A stretch of 64,000 nt of DNA from Aestuariimicrobium sp. p3-SID1156. GTDB lineage: Bacteria > Actinomycetota > Actinomycetes > Propionibacteriales > Propionibacteriaceae. Positions within the stretch are counted from its first letter, which is position 1. Each line of letters starts with the position of its first letter. A model generated the notes under the pieces. It worked only from the letters and a program-made list of their open reading frames with translations. It made no database searches and had not been told where the DNA came from. The position numbers and the translations under genes were made by a program. Where the stretch lies: contig NZ_JALXXB010000001.1 of NCBI RefSeq assembly GCF_025144225.1, positions 504,170 to 568,169 of the forward strand, written 5' to 3'. Positions 47,015 through 55,709 of this stretch are shown piece by piece.

Positions 47015-50000
47015 ATGTTCTCCAAGGTTCTGGTCGCCAATCGTGGCGAGATTGCCGTGCGCGCCTTCCGGGCCGCCTACGAGTTGGGAGCGCGCACCGT
47101 CGCCGTCTTCCCCCACGAGGACAGGGCCGCCGAACACCGGATCAAAGCCGACGAGGCCTACCAGATCGGGGAGAAGGGCCACCCCGTCAGCGCCTATCTC
47201 GACATCGCCGAGATCATCCGCGCCGCCAAGGAGTCCGGCGCCGATGCGGTCTACCCCGGCTACGGCTTCCTCTCGGAAAACCCCGACCTGGCCGAGGCCT
47301 GCGCCGCCAACGGGCTCACCTTCATCGGCCCCAGCGCCCAGGTGCTCGAGCTGGCCGGCAACAAGGTCCGAGCCATCGACACCGCCCGCAAAGCGGGCCT
47401 GCCCACGCTGAAGTCGAGTGAGCCGGGCACCGACGTGGACACCCTGATCGCCGAGGCCGACGAGATCGGCTTCCCGGTCTTCGTCAAGGCCGTCGCCGGC
47501 GGCGGCGGTCGCGGCATGCGCCTGGTGCAGGAGCGCGAGGACCTGCCCGAAGCTCTCGACCAGGCCATGCGTGAGGCCAACGGTGCCTTCGGGGACCCGA
47601 CGGTCTTCATCGAGCAGGCCGTCCAGCGCCCCCGCCACATCGAGGTGCAGGTGCTGGGTGACACCCAGGGCAATGTCATCCACCTCTTCGAGCGCGACTG
47701 CTCCATCCAGCGCCGCCACCAGAAGGTCATCGAGATGGCACCGGCGCGCAACCTCGACCCCGAGCTGCGAGACAAGCTCTGCGCGGACGCCGTGAAGTTC
47801 GCCCAGTCGATCAACTACTCCTGCGCCGGCACGGTGGAGTTCCTGGTCGAGACCGCCGGCCCACGGGCGGGGGAGTACGTCTTCATCGAGATGAACCCCC
47901 GCATCCAGGTCGAGCACACCGTCACCGAGGAGGTGACCGACGTCGACCTCGTCCAGGCCCAGATGCGCATCGCCTCGGGTGAGTCCCTGGCCGACCTCGG
48001 CCTGAACCAGGACGACATCCAGGTCCGCGGCGTGGCCATCCAGGCCCGCATCACCACCGAGGACGCCTCCAACGGTTTCCGCCCCGACACCGGGGTCATC
48101 ACCGCCTACCGCTCGGCCTCGGGAGCAGGAATCCGCCTCGACGGCGGCACCGTCGCCACCGGGGTCGAGGTGCAAGGCTACTTCGACTCCCTGCTGGTCA
48201 AGGTCACCGCCCACGCCCGCGACTTCGACGGCGCCCTGAACCGGCTGCGCCGCGCCCTGGCCGAGTTCCGCATCCGTGGTGTCTCCACGAACATCCCCTT
48301 CCTGCGCGCGGTGCTGGACGACAAGGACTTCGACGCCGGCAACACCTCCACCCACTTCATCGACGAGCGGCCCTACCTGCTCACCTCCCGCGCCCCGGCA
48401 GACCGTGGCACCAAGATGCTGCGCTGGCTGGCCGACGTCACCGTCAACAAGCCCAATGGCGAACCCTCCACCCTGCTCGACCCCTCGGAGAAGCTACCGG
48501 CGGGCATTGATCTGAACGCGGCGGCGCCGGCGGGCTCCAAGCAGCGCCTGGACGAGCTGGGCCCGGCAGGCTGGGCCGCGTGGCTGCGTGAGTCCGACCA
48601 CGTCGAGGTCACCGACACCACCTTCCGCGACGCCCACCAGTCGCTGCTGGCCACCCGGGTCCGCACCCGCGACCTGCTGGCAGTGGCCCCCTACGAGGCC
48701 CGGATGCTGCCCGAACTCCTCTCGGTCGAATGCTGGGGTGGGGCCACCTATGATGTCGCGCTGCGCTTCCTCGGTGAGGACCCCTGGGAACGACTCGGCG
48801 CGCTGCGCGAGGCGATGCCGAACATGGCGCTGCAGATGCTGCTGCGCGGACGCAACACCGTCGGCTACACGCCGTACCCCACCCAGGTCACCGAGGCCTT
48901 CGTGGAGGAGGCCGCCCGCACCGGGGTGGACGTCTTCCGCATCTTCGACGCCCTCAACGACGTCGACCAGATGCGCCCGGCCATCGAGGCCGTGCTCTCC
49001 CGCACCGAGTCGGTGGCCGAGGTGGCGCTCTGCTACACCAGCAACCTGATGGACCCGGGCGAAACCACCTACAACCTCGACTTCTACCTGCGGCTGGCCG
49101 AGCAGATCGTCGAAGCAGGCGCCCATGTGCTGGCCATCAAGGACATGGCCGGCCTGCTGCGTCCCCCAGCTGCAGAGAAGCTGGTGCGTGCCCTGCGCGA
49201 ACGCTTCGACCTACCCGTGCACCTGCACACCCACGACACCGCCGGCGGCCAGACCGCGACCCTGCTGCGGGCGATCGACGCCGGGGTGGACGCGGTCGAC
49301 GTCGCCTGCGCGGCGATGGCGGGAACCACCAGCCAGCCCCCGGCGTCCGCCCTGGTGATGGCACTGGAGCACGGCGAGCGACAGACCCGGCTCAACCCCC
49401 GTGCGGTGGCCGACCTGGAGCCCTACTGGGAGGCCGTCCGGCGTGTCTACGTGCCCTTCGAGTCGGGCCTGGCCAGCCCCACCGGTCGGGTCTACCACCA
49501 CGAGATCCCCGGCGGGCAGCTGTCGAACCTGCGCCAGCAGGCGATCGCGCTGGGCCTGGGTGACCGCTTCGAGCAGATCGAGGCGACGTACGCCGCGGCG
49601 AACAAGATCCTGGGTCGCCCGACCAAGGTCACGCCGAGTTCCAAGGTGGTCGGCGACCTGGCCCTGCACCTGGTGGCCGTCAACGCCGACCCGGCCGAGT
49701 TCGAGGCCGACCCGCAGAAGTTCGACATCCCCGATTCGGTGATCGGTTTCCTCAACGGTGAACTGGGGACGCCGGCAGGCGGCTGGCCCGAACCGTTCCG
49801 CTCGAAGGCGCTAGCCGGGCGCCAGACCCCGCTGCGCCAGACCGAGGTCTCCGAGGGCGATGCGGCCAACCTGCGCGAACCCGGGAGGGACCGCCAGGTG
49901 ACGCTGAACCGACTGCTCTTCCCGGCCCCGACCAAGGAGTTCGACGAGGCACGTGAGGAGTACGGCGACCTGACCTCCATGCCCACCATCCCGTACCTGT

Positions 50001-50428
50001 ACGGCATGCGCCCGGGGGAGGAACACGTCATCACCATCGACAAGGGCGTCTCGCTGATCACCGCGCTCGAGGCGATCTCCGAGCCGGACACCCGCGCCAA
50101 GCGCACCGTGATGACCCTGACGAACGGCCAGCTGAGGCCGGTGCGGGTGCGGGACAAGTCGATCAAGGCCGAGGTGGCCTCCGCCGAACGCGCCGACAAG
50201 AACAACCCGGGCCACGTGGCGGCGCCCTATGCCGGTGCGGTCACCGTCCGGGTGTCCGAGGGCGACCACGTCAACGCCGGTGATTCCCTGGCCGTGATCG
50301 AAGCCATGAAGATGGAGGCCTCCATCAATGCCCCGGTCTCGGGGACCGTCGAGCGGGTCGTGCTCAGTGGGACCTTCCAGGCCGAGGGTGGCGACCTGGT
50401 CGCGGTGCTCGCTCCTGACGGCCAGTGA
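47015..50428 (+). CDS. pyc: Pyruvate carboxylase
   Basis: Biotin-dependent carboxylation of pyruvate to oxaloacetate, an anaplerotic step (1137 residues, single-chain type). Biotin carboxylase domain about 1-450 (VLVANRGEIAVRAFRAA, KAVAGGGGRGMR, FIEMNPRIQVEHTVTE); carboxyltransferase domain from about 530 (VTDTTFRDAHQSLLATRVRT, FDALNDVDQM, HLHTHDTAGGQ); C-terminal biotinyl domain with EAMKMEAS, Lys about 1099. A longer upstream frame exists but ATG 47015 is the family start and fits the -10. The 3' end overlaps the convergent unknown gene by 65 bases. Confidence 0.96.
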   Translation: MFSKVLVANRGEIAVRAFRAAYELGARTVAVFPHEDRAAEHRIKADEAYQIGEKGHPVSAYLDIAEIIRAAKESGADAVYPGYGFLSENPDLAEACAANGLTFIGPSAQVLELAGNKVRAIDTARKAGLPTLKSSEPGTDVDTLIAEADEIGFPVFVKAVAGGGGRGMRLVQEREDLPEALDQAMREANGAFGDPTVFIEQAVQRPRHIEVQVLGDTQGNVIHLFERDCSIQRRHQKVIEMAPARNLDPELRDKLCADAVKFAQSINYSCAGTVEFLVETAGPRAGEYVFIEMNPRIQVEHTVTEEVTDVDLVQAQMRIASGESLADLGLNQDDIQVRGVAIQARITTEDASNGFRPDTGVITAYRSASGAGIRLDGGTVATGVEVQGYFDSLLVKVTAHARDFDGALNRLRRALAEFRIRGVSTNIPFLRAVLDDKDFDAGNTSTHFIDERPYLLTSRAPADRGTKMLRWLADVTVNKPNGEPSTLLDPSEKLPAGIDLNAAAPAGSKQRLDELGPAGWAAWLRESDHVEVTDTTFRDAHQSLLATRVRTRDLLAVAPYEARMLPELLSVECWGGATYDVALRFLGEDPWERLGALREAMPNMALQMLLRGRNTVGYTPYPTQVTEAFVEEAARTGVDVFRIFDALNDVDQMRPAIEAVLSRTESVAEVALCYTSNLMDPGETTYNLDFYLRLAEQIVEAGAHVLAIKDMAGLLRPPAAEKLVRALRERFDLPVHLHTHDTAGGQTATLLRAIDAGVDAVDVACAAMAGTTSQPPASALVMALEHGERQTRLNPRAVADLEPYWEAVRRVYVPFESGLASPTGRVYHHEIPGGQLSNLRQQAIALGLGDRFEQIEATYAAANKILGRPTKVTPSSKVVGDLALHLVAVNADPAEFEADPQKFDIPDSVIGFLNGELGTPAGGWPEPFRSKALAGRQTPLRQTEVSEGDAANLREPGRDRQVTLNRLLFPAPTKEFDEAREEYGDLTSMPTIPYLYGMRPGEEHVITIDKGVSLITALEAISEPDTRAKRTVMTLTNGQLRPVRVRDKSIKAEVASAERADKNNPGHVAAPYAGAVTVRVSEGDHVNAGDSLAVIEAMKMEASINAPVSGTVERVVLSGTFQAEGGDLVAVLAPDGQ

Positions 50429-51128
50429 TGATCGGTTGGGTGGGGTCGAAGGCCGGCTGCTGACCGCGGGCGGTCTCCCACCAGACCACCACCAGGTCGG
50501 GTACCGGGGCGTCCGCCTCACGGGCCGCGCGCGTCCAGTCCGCGAAGGCGTCCAGGAAGGAGGCCAGGTAGTCAGCTCGACCGCGTTCTTCCGGGTCGAC
50601 CTCGGGCAGGATCTGGGTCAGGCAGTCGTGGGTGGCCATCACATGCGCATTCTTCGCATACCCCGTCCGCATCCCCTGGGCCGGGCGAAGCGGGATGGCC
50701 AGGTCATTGGCGAGCAGGTTTCGTAGCCCCAGTTGAGACGGCAGCCCCGCCCGGGTCAGTGCGAAGTCGAAGGCCTCCACCTCGCCGGGGGACAAGGTGA
50801 AGGTGGCGGTGCCCCGGTCGCGGGCCTCCAGCCAGGCGTCGACCACCCGCCAGCAGTGGACCAGCCGCTCGCCCTCGATGTGGCACCCCTCGATGAGGGA
50901 CTCCCAGTCGCGCGGGGTGGGCTGGTCGGCGGGATAGGCGATCTGCAGCGGGTCCCGCTTGAACATCGGGCCGATCTTGTGGATCAAGCCACGCGGCTGG
51001 TTCTCGACGGCGGGCACGATGAAGCGGGTGGAGGCGATCTCCCGCAACTCCGCGGCCAGTTCGGGCAAGGCCCCGAACATGTCGCGCACCTCGTGCACGC
51101 TGATGGCGTGCATCCTCAGCTCACCCAT
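50364..51128 (-). CDS. Hypothetical protein
   Basis: A 254-residue soluble protein with no family I recognise. It contains RFIVPAVENQPRGLIHKIGPMFKRDPLQIAYP, then SLIEGCHIEGERLVHCWRVVDAWLEAR, and a C-terminal stretch PDLVVVWWETARGQQ; the last ~35 residues are basic and lie in the pyc overlap. Several Trp and His residues are regularly placed but no catalytic motif is clear. ATG 51128 has TACCCT six bases upstream. Divergent from the small membrane-protein gene at 51153. Confidence 0.6.
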   Translation of the reverse strand: MGELRMHAISVHEVRDMFGALPELAAELREIASTRFIVPAVENQPRGLIHKIGPMFKRDPLQIAYPADQPTPRDWESLIEGCHIEGERLVHCWRVVDAWLEARDRGTATFTLSPGEVEAFDFALTRAGLPSQLGLRNLLANDLAIPLRPAQGMRTGYAKNAHVMATHDCLTQILPEVDPEERGRADYLASFLDAFADWTRAAREADAPVPDLVVVWWETARGQQPAFDPTQPIITGRQERAPRPGRHPRPGRSH

Positions 51129-51134
51129 GACGAC

Positions 51135-51144
51135 AGGGTACAGT
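51135..51144. promoter_or_regulatory. Overlapping divergent -10 elements at 51128/51153
   Basis: Minus strand TACCCT (complement of 51135-51140) is six bases before ATG 51128. Plus strand TACAGT (51139-51144) is eight bases before ATG 51153. They share bases 51139-51140, and 24 bases separate the start codons. Confidence 0.45.
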
Positions 51145-51152
51145 TCGGAGAA

Positions 51153-51476
51153 ATGAAACTCAGGACCCGTCAGGCCATTGTCACGCTGGTGTTCGTCGCA
51201 CTGGTGGTGCTGGTCATTGGCGGCGCACTGGCGACCGCCGCGCCCTCCGGGACGCCCTCGGCCTCCGTGACGCCCTCGGCCAGTGCACTGCAGGATCCCG
51301 CCGAGGTGAAGGTGAGCTCCGACACCCGCCGCGTCGGCACCTTCATTGCCATCGGAGCCGCGGGCTTGCTGGCAGTCGCTGCTGGGGCGGCGACCTACGG
51401 GTGGCCGGTGCGCTCCAGCAGCCAGTCCAGGCAGCCGAGCAGGGCCGAGACATCGTCGGGGTCGACCGAGGAATAG
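51153..51476 (+). CDS. Small protein with two membrane segments
   Basis: A 107-residue protein: helix 1 (AIVTLVFVALVVLVIGGALATA), a ~30-residue Ser/Thr/Pro loop predicted outside, helix 2 (VGTFIAIGAAGLLAVAAGAATYG) and a Ser/Arg-rich tail. No family recognised. The last 82 bases overlap the convergent serC gene, so the tail composition may partly reflect serC codons; the two clear helices argue for a real gene. Confidence 0.55.
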   Translation: MKLRTRQAIVTLVFVALVVLVIGGALATAAPSGTPSASVTPSASALQDPAEVKVSSDTRRVGTFIAIGAAGLLAVAAGAATYGWPVRSSSQSRQPSRAETSSGSTEE

Positions 51477-52513
51477 CAGCCGATGCGCAACTGGTTGCGT
51501 CCCAGCTTGCGGTAGGGCTCGACGTCGACGATCCCGTTGGCGCGCAAGATGCGGGCCAATGCGGCGGCGTCCACCTGGTCCACGAAGTCGATCGTGGCCA
51601 CCACGGGCGAGCGGAACTCGGGGGCCACAAAGGGGGCGGCCACGTCGGAGGACTCGGCCCAGGCGTAGACCCGGCTGCTGGAGTCGGTGGTCCGCTGGGT
51701 GATGAAGTCCATCCCACCGCAGCCGAGCATCCAGTCGAGCTGTTCCTGCAGCATCACCAGGGTGGCCAGGGCGGGGGTGTTGAGGGTTTGGTGCTGGGCT
51801 GAATTGGTGATCGCCACCTGGAGATTCAGCGATTCGGGTATCCAGCGGTCGCTGCGCTCACCCACTCTTGCCGCCCGCTCCAGCGCTGCGGGGGAGAAGA
51901 ATCCCAGCCACAGCCCACCGTCGGAGGAGAAGTTCTTCTGCGGGGCGAAGTAGTAGACGTCGGTCTGGGACAGGTCGGCGTCCATGCCGCCGGCGGCACT
52001 GGTGGCATCGACCAGCACCAGCCCTTCGGCGTCGGGGCGGGTCACCGGGGCAGCCGCGCCGGTGGAGGTCTCGTTCTGGGCCCAGGCGTAGACGTCGGCG
52101 TCCGTCGGTTCCGGCAAGGTGCTGGTGCCCGGTTCGGACTCGGTGATCGCCGGCTCGGCCAGGAAGGGGGCGCGGGCTGAGGCGGTGGCGAACTTCCGGC
52201 TGAACTCTCCGTAGACGCCGTGAGCGCTGCGATTCTCGACCAGAGAGCAGCAGGCGGCGTCCCAGAAGAAGCTCGACCCACCATTGCCGAGCACGACCTC
52301 ATAGCCGTCCGGAGCGGAGTAGAGCTCGGCGAGGTCGGCCTGGATGGTGGCGACCAAGTCCTTGACCGGTGGTTGGCGATGTGACGTGCCCATCAGGGGG
52401 CTGTCACTGACTGCGCTCAACGCCTCGGGCCGAATCTTCGCGGGGCCACTGCCGAACCGGCCGTCCCTGGGCTTGAGATGGGCTGGGATCGTGAGCTGTT
52501 CGGGGGCCGCCAT
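51395..52513 (-). CDS. serC: Phosphoserine aminotransferase
   Basis: PLP enzyme of serine biosynthesis (3-phosphohydroxypyruvate to phosphoserine), 372 residues, of the mycobacterial type. The N-terminus LKPRDGRFGSGPAKIRPEAL, GNGGSSFFWDAA, DATSAAGGMDAD and the PLP-lysine motif YYFAPQKNFSSDGG are intact. Longer upstream in-frame starts are ignored because ATG 52513 aligns with the family. The start faces pdxH, which makes the PLP cofactor; 40 bases separate the start codons. Confidence 0.93.
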   Translation of the reverse strand: MAAPEQLTIPAHLKPRDGRFGSGPAKIRPEALSAVSDSPLMGTSHRQPPVKDLVATIQADLAELYSAPDGYEVVLGNGGSSFFWDAACCSLVENRSAHGVYGEFSRKFATASARAPFLAEPAITESEPGTSTLPEPTDADVYAWAQNETSTGAAAPVTRPDAEGLVLVDATSAAGGMDADLSQTDVYYFAPQKNFSSDGGLWLGFFSPAALERAARVGERSDRWIPESLNLQVAITNSAQHQTLNTPALATLVMLQEQLDWMLGCGGMDFITQRTTDSSSRVYAWAESSDVAAPFVAPEFRSPVVATIDFVDQVDAAALARILRANGIVDVEPYRKLGRNQLRIGCYSSVDPDDVSALLGCLDWLLERTGHP

Positions 52514-52553
52514 GCCATTGAATTCTGCCACGGCGCAGAGTTGGATGGGAGCC

Positions 52554-53201
52554 ATGACCACCGACCTGCATGCGGCCCGACGCGAGTACCAGGGTGGGGA
52601 GCTGCCCCCGCGGATCGAGGACCCCTGGGCCTTCCTCGCGGGCTGGTTCGGGGAGGCGCTGGCGGCGGACATCGAGGCCTCCGCAATGGTGCTGTCGACT
52701 GTCGACGCAGATGGGCAACCGAGTTCGCGTGTTGTCCTGGCCAAGGCCTTCGGACGCGACCTCGGCCCCGGCGGCGGGGTTGACTTCTACTCCGACCTGG
52801 ACTCGCGCAAGGGCTTGGCCATGCAGGCCAACCCCAAGGTGTCGCTGCTGTTCTATTGGCCCGCGCTCAACCGGCAGGTGCACATCGAGGGCCAGGTGCA
52901 GCAGAAGCCGGTGGCCGAGGCCGAGGAGTACTTCCACCAGCGACCGCTGGCCTCCCAGGTGGCGGCCGCGGTCTCGAAGCAGTCCGAGCCCCGGGAATCG
53001 CGGGCCAGCCTGGTCCACGAATTCGAGCAGGCCGCCGAGCGCTTCGGGGAGGGGCCAGTTCCTCGACCGCAGGGGTGGCTGGGCTGGCGTGTGCGCCCGG
53101 ACCGTTTCCAGTTCTGGCAGGGACTGCCCAGCCGCCTGCACGACCGGGTCGAGTGCCGCCGCGACGGGGAGGGATGGACCTCAGGGCGCCTTGACCCGTG
53201 A
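52554..53201 (+). CDS. pdxH: Pyridoxamine 5'-phosphate oxidase
   Basis: FMN-dependent oxidation of pyridoxine/pyridoxamine phosphate to PLP (215 residues). Visible are GQPSSRVVLAKAFG, FYSDLDSRKGLAMQANPKVSLLFYWPALNRQVHIEG, and the C-terminal signature GWRVRPDRFQFWQG...RLHDRVE. ATG 52554 has GGGAG close upstream and TTGGAT seven bases upstream. The 3' end overlaps the acVLRF1 gene by 21 bases. Confidence 0.93.
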   Translation: MTTDLHAARREYQGGELPPRIEDPWAFLAGWFGEALAADIEASAMVLSTVDADGQPSSRVVLAKAFGRDLGPGGGVDFYSDLDSRKGLAMQANPKVSLLFYWPALNRQVHIEGQVQQKPVAEAEEYFHQRPLASQVAAAVSKQSEPRESRASLVHEFEQAAERFGEGPVPRPQGWLGWRVRPDRFQFWQGLPSRLHDRVECRRDGEGWTSGRLDP

Positions 53202-53837
53202 CTGTGCCCGCGCGTTGAGGTCGATCGGCACCGCGCGGACCGTGGCGACGAATTCGCGCAGCACCTCCTGACGGGGGTCGGGCACCGGCAGCACCGGATG
53301 CCGTGATCGCAGCGCCACCAGCGGCGCCAGCCGACGGTCCGCCAGGACGGCGGCGATGAACGAGGCGTCACCACCGCAGACCACGGCGTCCAGGGTGGGC
53401 GCTTCGGGCAGCAGCCGCTCGATCGCGCGCTCGATGGTCTCCTCGACGGCGTGGGCGGTCTGGTTGCCCCGCCGGCGGGCGTAGCGCTGCTGGGACCAGC
53501 CACCCGCCTTGGTGCGCCCCTGCACATAGGTCCTGTCCACCTTGGACGCCTCCAGTTCGCTGCCCCGTGCGATGCCCACAGCATGGGCACCCTTGCGCCC
53601 CAGGAGCAGCCCCACCCGGCGCTCCCGAGCGAGGTGGCGGAGGAAGGCGCCCGGTGAGGCATCCTCGGGGGCATGCTCCCACTGGTCCACCAGGGTCGCC
53701 TTGGCGCCGTCCTCGGCGCGCGCGAGCATCGAACCGGAGCTGACGGTGAACTCCGTGCGTCCATGGGACTGGCGGAACCGATCGAGCCAGCCGCCCAGCC
53801 GCTCGGGGGCGACGAGCACGCGACGGTCGGAAGGCAT
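53181..53837 (-). CDS. acVLRF1-like peptidyl-tRNA hydrolase / release factor
   Basis: A 218-residue protein of the actinobacterial Vms1-like release factor 1 (acVLRF1) group, proposed to hydrolyse peptidyl-tRNA on stalled or split ribosomes. The signature GGWSQQRYARRRGNQ (about 112-126) contains the catalytic-loop Gln, analogous to the GGQ/GSQ of eRF1-like factors. The preceding KVDRTYVQGRTKA is also typical. ATG 53837 has TACCGT six bases upstream. Assignment rests on the signature; activity is inferred from the family. Confidence 0.78.
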   Translation of the reverse strand: MPSDRRVLVAPERLGGWLDRFRQSHGRTEFTVSSGSMLARAEDGAKATLVDQWEHAPEDASPGAFLRHLARERRVGLLLGRKGAHAVGIARGSELEASKVDRTYVQGRTKAGGWSQQRYARRRGNQTAHAVEETIERAIERLLPEAPTLDAVVCGGDASFIAAVLADRRLAPLVALRSRHPVLPVPDPRQEVLREFVATVRAVPIDLNARAQSRVKAP

Positions 53838-53843
53838 GCCGCC

Positions 53844-53862
53844 ACGGTAGCCCCACTAGGCT
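53844..53862. promoter_or_regulatory. Divergent leaderless promoters, acVLRF1 and nagA
   Basis: Minus strand TACCGT (complement of 53844-53849) is six bases before ATG 53837. Plus strand TAGGCT (53857-53862) is six bases before ATG 53869. Start codons are 31 bases apart. Confidence 0.5.
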
Positions 53863-53868
53863 GGGCGC

Positions 53869-55020
53869 ATGCGCATCGCCTCCCACAAGGTCGTCACTGG
53901 CACCACCGGACCCGAACCCCGCCCGCTGACCCTGGTGGTCGAGGGGGAGCGCGTCGTCGAGGTGGTCGAGGGCATCGAGCCCGACGCCGACCTGGTCGAG
54001 GAATGGATCGTCCCCGGCTACGTGGACACCCACTGCCACGGGGGCGCTGGCGCCGACTTCAGCTCGACCGATCCTGACGCAGTGCGGCGCGCGATCGACT
54101 TCCACCGAAGCCATGGCACCACGACCCTGTTCGCGAGCACGGTGACCGAGGCGATGGACGAGGTCATCGCCCAGATCGAGCGGATGCGTCCGCTGGTGGA
54201 GGCCGGTGAACTGGCCGGCATCCACCTGGAGGGGCCCTTCCTGTCGCCGGAGAAGAAGGGTGCCCACAACCCTGACCTGCTTGTCGATCCCCGTCCTGAG
54301 TACGTGGAACGCATTCTGGAGGCCTCCGGTGGGGCTGTTCGGATGATCACCCTGGCCCCGGAGCGGGAGTTCGGCCTGGAGGCGTTCTCGACGTTCACCG
54401 AGAACGGGGTGGCAGCGGCCTTCGGGCATTCGGATGCCGACAACCGGGTCGCCAAGCAAGCGGTGGATGCCGGTGCCAGCATCGTCACCCACCTGTTCAA
54501 CGCGATGCGTCCGATCCACCACCGCCAACCGGGCCCGGTCCCGACGCTGCTGGACGACGAGCGGGTCATGGTCGAGCTGATCTGCGACGGTACCCACCTG
54601 GATGCCGATGTCATCGCCATGTCCCGGGACGCCGCCGGCATCCACCGGGTCGGCCTGGTCACCGATGCCATGAGTGCGACCGGTCAGCCTGATGGGCGCT
54701 ATGACCTGGGTTCGCTGAAGGTCCAGGTCACCGATGGGGTGGCGCGTATCCTCGCCGACGACGGGACGCTCGGAGCGATCGCCGGGTCCACCCTCACCAT
54801 GGACCGAGCGGTGGAATACGTGGTCACCCACTGTGGTTGCGAGGTGGGGGAGGCCGCCATCATGGCTGCCACCACTCCCGCACGATGGCACGGGCTGGCC
54901 GAGGTGGGCGAGCTTGCTCCCGGGCGCTACGCCGACCTGTGCGTGGTCGATGACGGGGCTGGGCTGCAGCGGGTGATGCATCGTGGACGCTGGATCGAAG
55001 GGGCAGGGGAAGGCGCATGA
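53869..55020 (+). CDS. nagA: N-acetylglucosamine-6-phosphate deacetylase
   Basis: Amidohydrolase-fold enzyme converting GlcNAc-6-P to GlcN-6-P (383 residues). Metal and catalytic motifs are in order: DTHCHGG, HLEGPFLSPEKKGAH, FGHSDA, THLFNAM and the catalytic Asp in LVTDAMSA. It works with nagB (38535). It overlaps the dtxR-like gene by four bases (ATGA), an unusual partner for an amino-sugar enzyme. No DasR-like operator was seen upstream. Confidence 0.94.
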   Translation: MRIASHKVVTGTTGPEPRPLTLVVEGERVVEVVEGIEPDADLVEEWIVPGYVDTHCHGGAGADFSSTDPDAVRRAIDFHRSHGTTTLFASTVTEAMDEVIAQIERMRPLVEAGELAGIHLEGPFLSPEKKGAHNPDLLVDPRPEYVERILEASGGAVRMITLAPEREFGLEAFSTFTENGVAAAFGHSDADNRVAKQAVDAGASIVTHLFNAMRPIHHRQPGPVPTLLDDERVMVELICDGTHLDADVIAMSRDAAGIHRVGLVTDAMSATGQPDGRYDLGSLKVQVTDGVARILADDGTLGAIAGSTLTMDRAVEYVVTHCGCEVGEAAIMAATTPARWHGLAEVGELAPGRYADLCVVDDGAGLQRVMHRGRWIEGAGEGA

Positions 55021-55706
55021 GCGAGCTGATTGACACCACCGAGATGTACCTGCGGGTGGTCTATGAATTGCAGGAGGAGGGCATCCCCCCAATGCGGGCC
55101 CGTATCGCCGAACGGCTGCACCAGTCCGGGCCCACCGTGTCCCAGACCGTGGCGCGGATGGAGCGTGACGGTCTGCTGGTGCTGGACAGGGACCGTCGCA
55201 TCAACCTGACCAGGGAGGGCCAGCAGTTGGCCGAGGCCGTGATGCGCAAGCATCGTCTGGCCGAACGGCTGCTCACCGACGTCATCGGGCTGGACTGGGA
55301 ACTGGTCCACGCAGAGGCCTGCCGGTGGGAACACGTCATCTCAGAAGAGGTCGAGCAGAAGCTCTTCCACCTGCTGGAGGACACCAGCTTCTCCCCCTAT
55401 GGCAACCCGATCCCGGGACTGGCCGCCTTTGGGGCCGAGGGCCGCGCCGAGGGCTTCCGCGAGGGAAACCACCCCTTCACCGAACTGGCCCCGACCGATG
55501 GCGTGGTCATCGTCGTGCTGGAGCGTATGAGCGAGATGGTGCAGGCCGACGAGGAGACGCTGCGCGGGTTGTCCGCCGCGGGCATTCGTCCGGGAGTGCA
55601 TCTGGAGCTCTCGGTGGTGGAGCAGATCCAGCTCGCCGTGGCGGGTAGGGAGCCGGTCGCCGTGCCGGACTGGGTGGCCGAGGGCCTGTTTGGGCGTCCG
55701 GCCTGA
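55017..55706 (+). CDS. ideR: DtxR/IdeR family metal-dependent repressor
   Basis: Iron- or manganese-activated transcription repressor (229 residues). N-terminal winged helix (RARIAERLHQSGPTVSQTVARMERDGL), dimerisation/metal domain, and C-terminal SH3-like domain. All classical ligand positions are filled with the same numbering as DtxR: Met10, Cys102, Glu105, His106 at the primary site and His79, Glu83, His98 at the ancillary site. This supports iron sensing (IdeR-like) rather than the MntR class. Start overlaps nagA. Targets probably include genes such as the MhuD-like one, but no iron box was found in this window. Confidence 0.92.
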   Translation: MSELIDTTEMYLRVVYELQEEGIPPMRARIAERLHQSGPTVSQTVARMERDGLLVLDRDRRINLTREGQQLAEAVMRKHRLAERLLTDVIGLDWELVHAEACRWEHVISEEVEQKLFHLLEDTSFSPYGNPIPGLAAFGAEGRAEGFREGNHPFTELAPTDGVVIVVLERMSEMVQADEETLRGLSAAGIRPGVHLELSVVEQIQLAVAGREPVAVPDWVAEGLFGRPA

Positions 55707-55709
55707 GCG

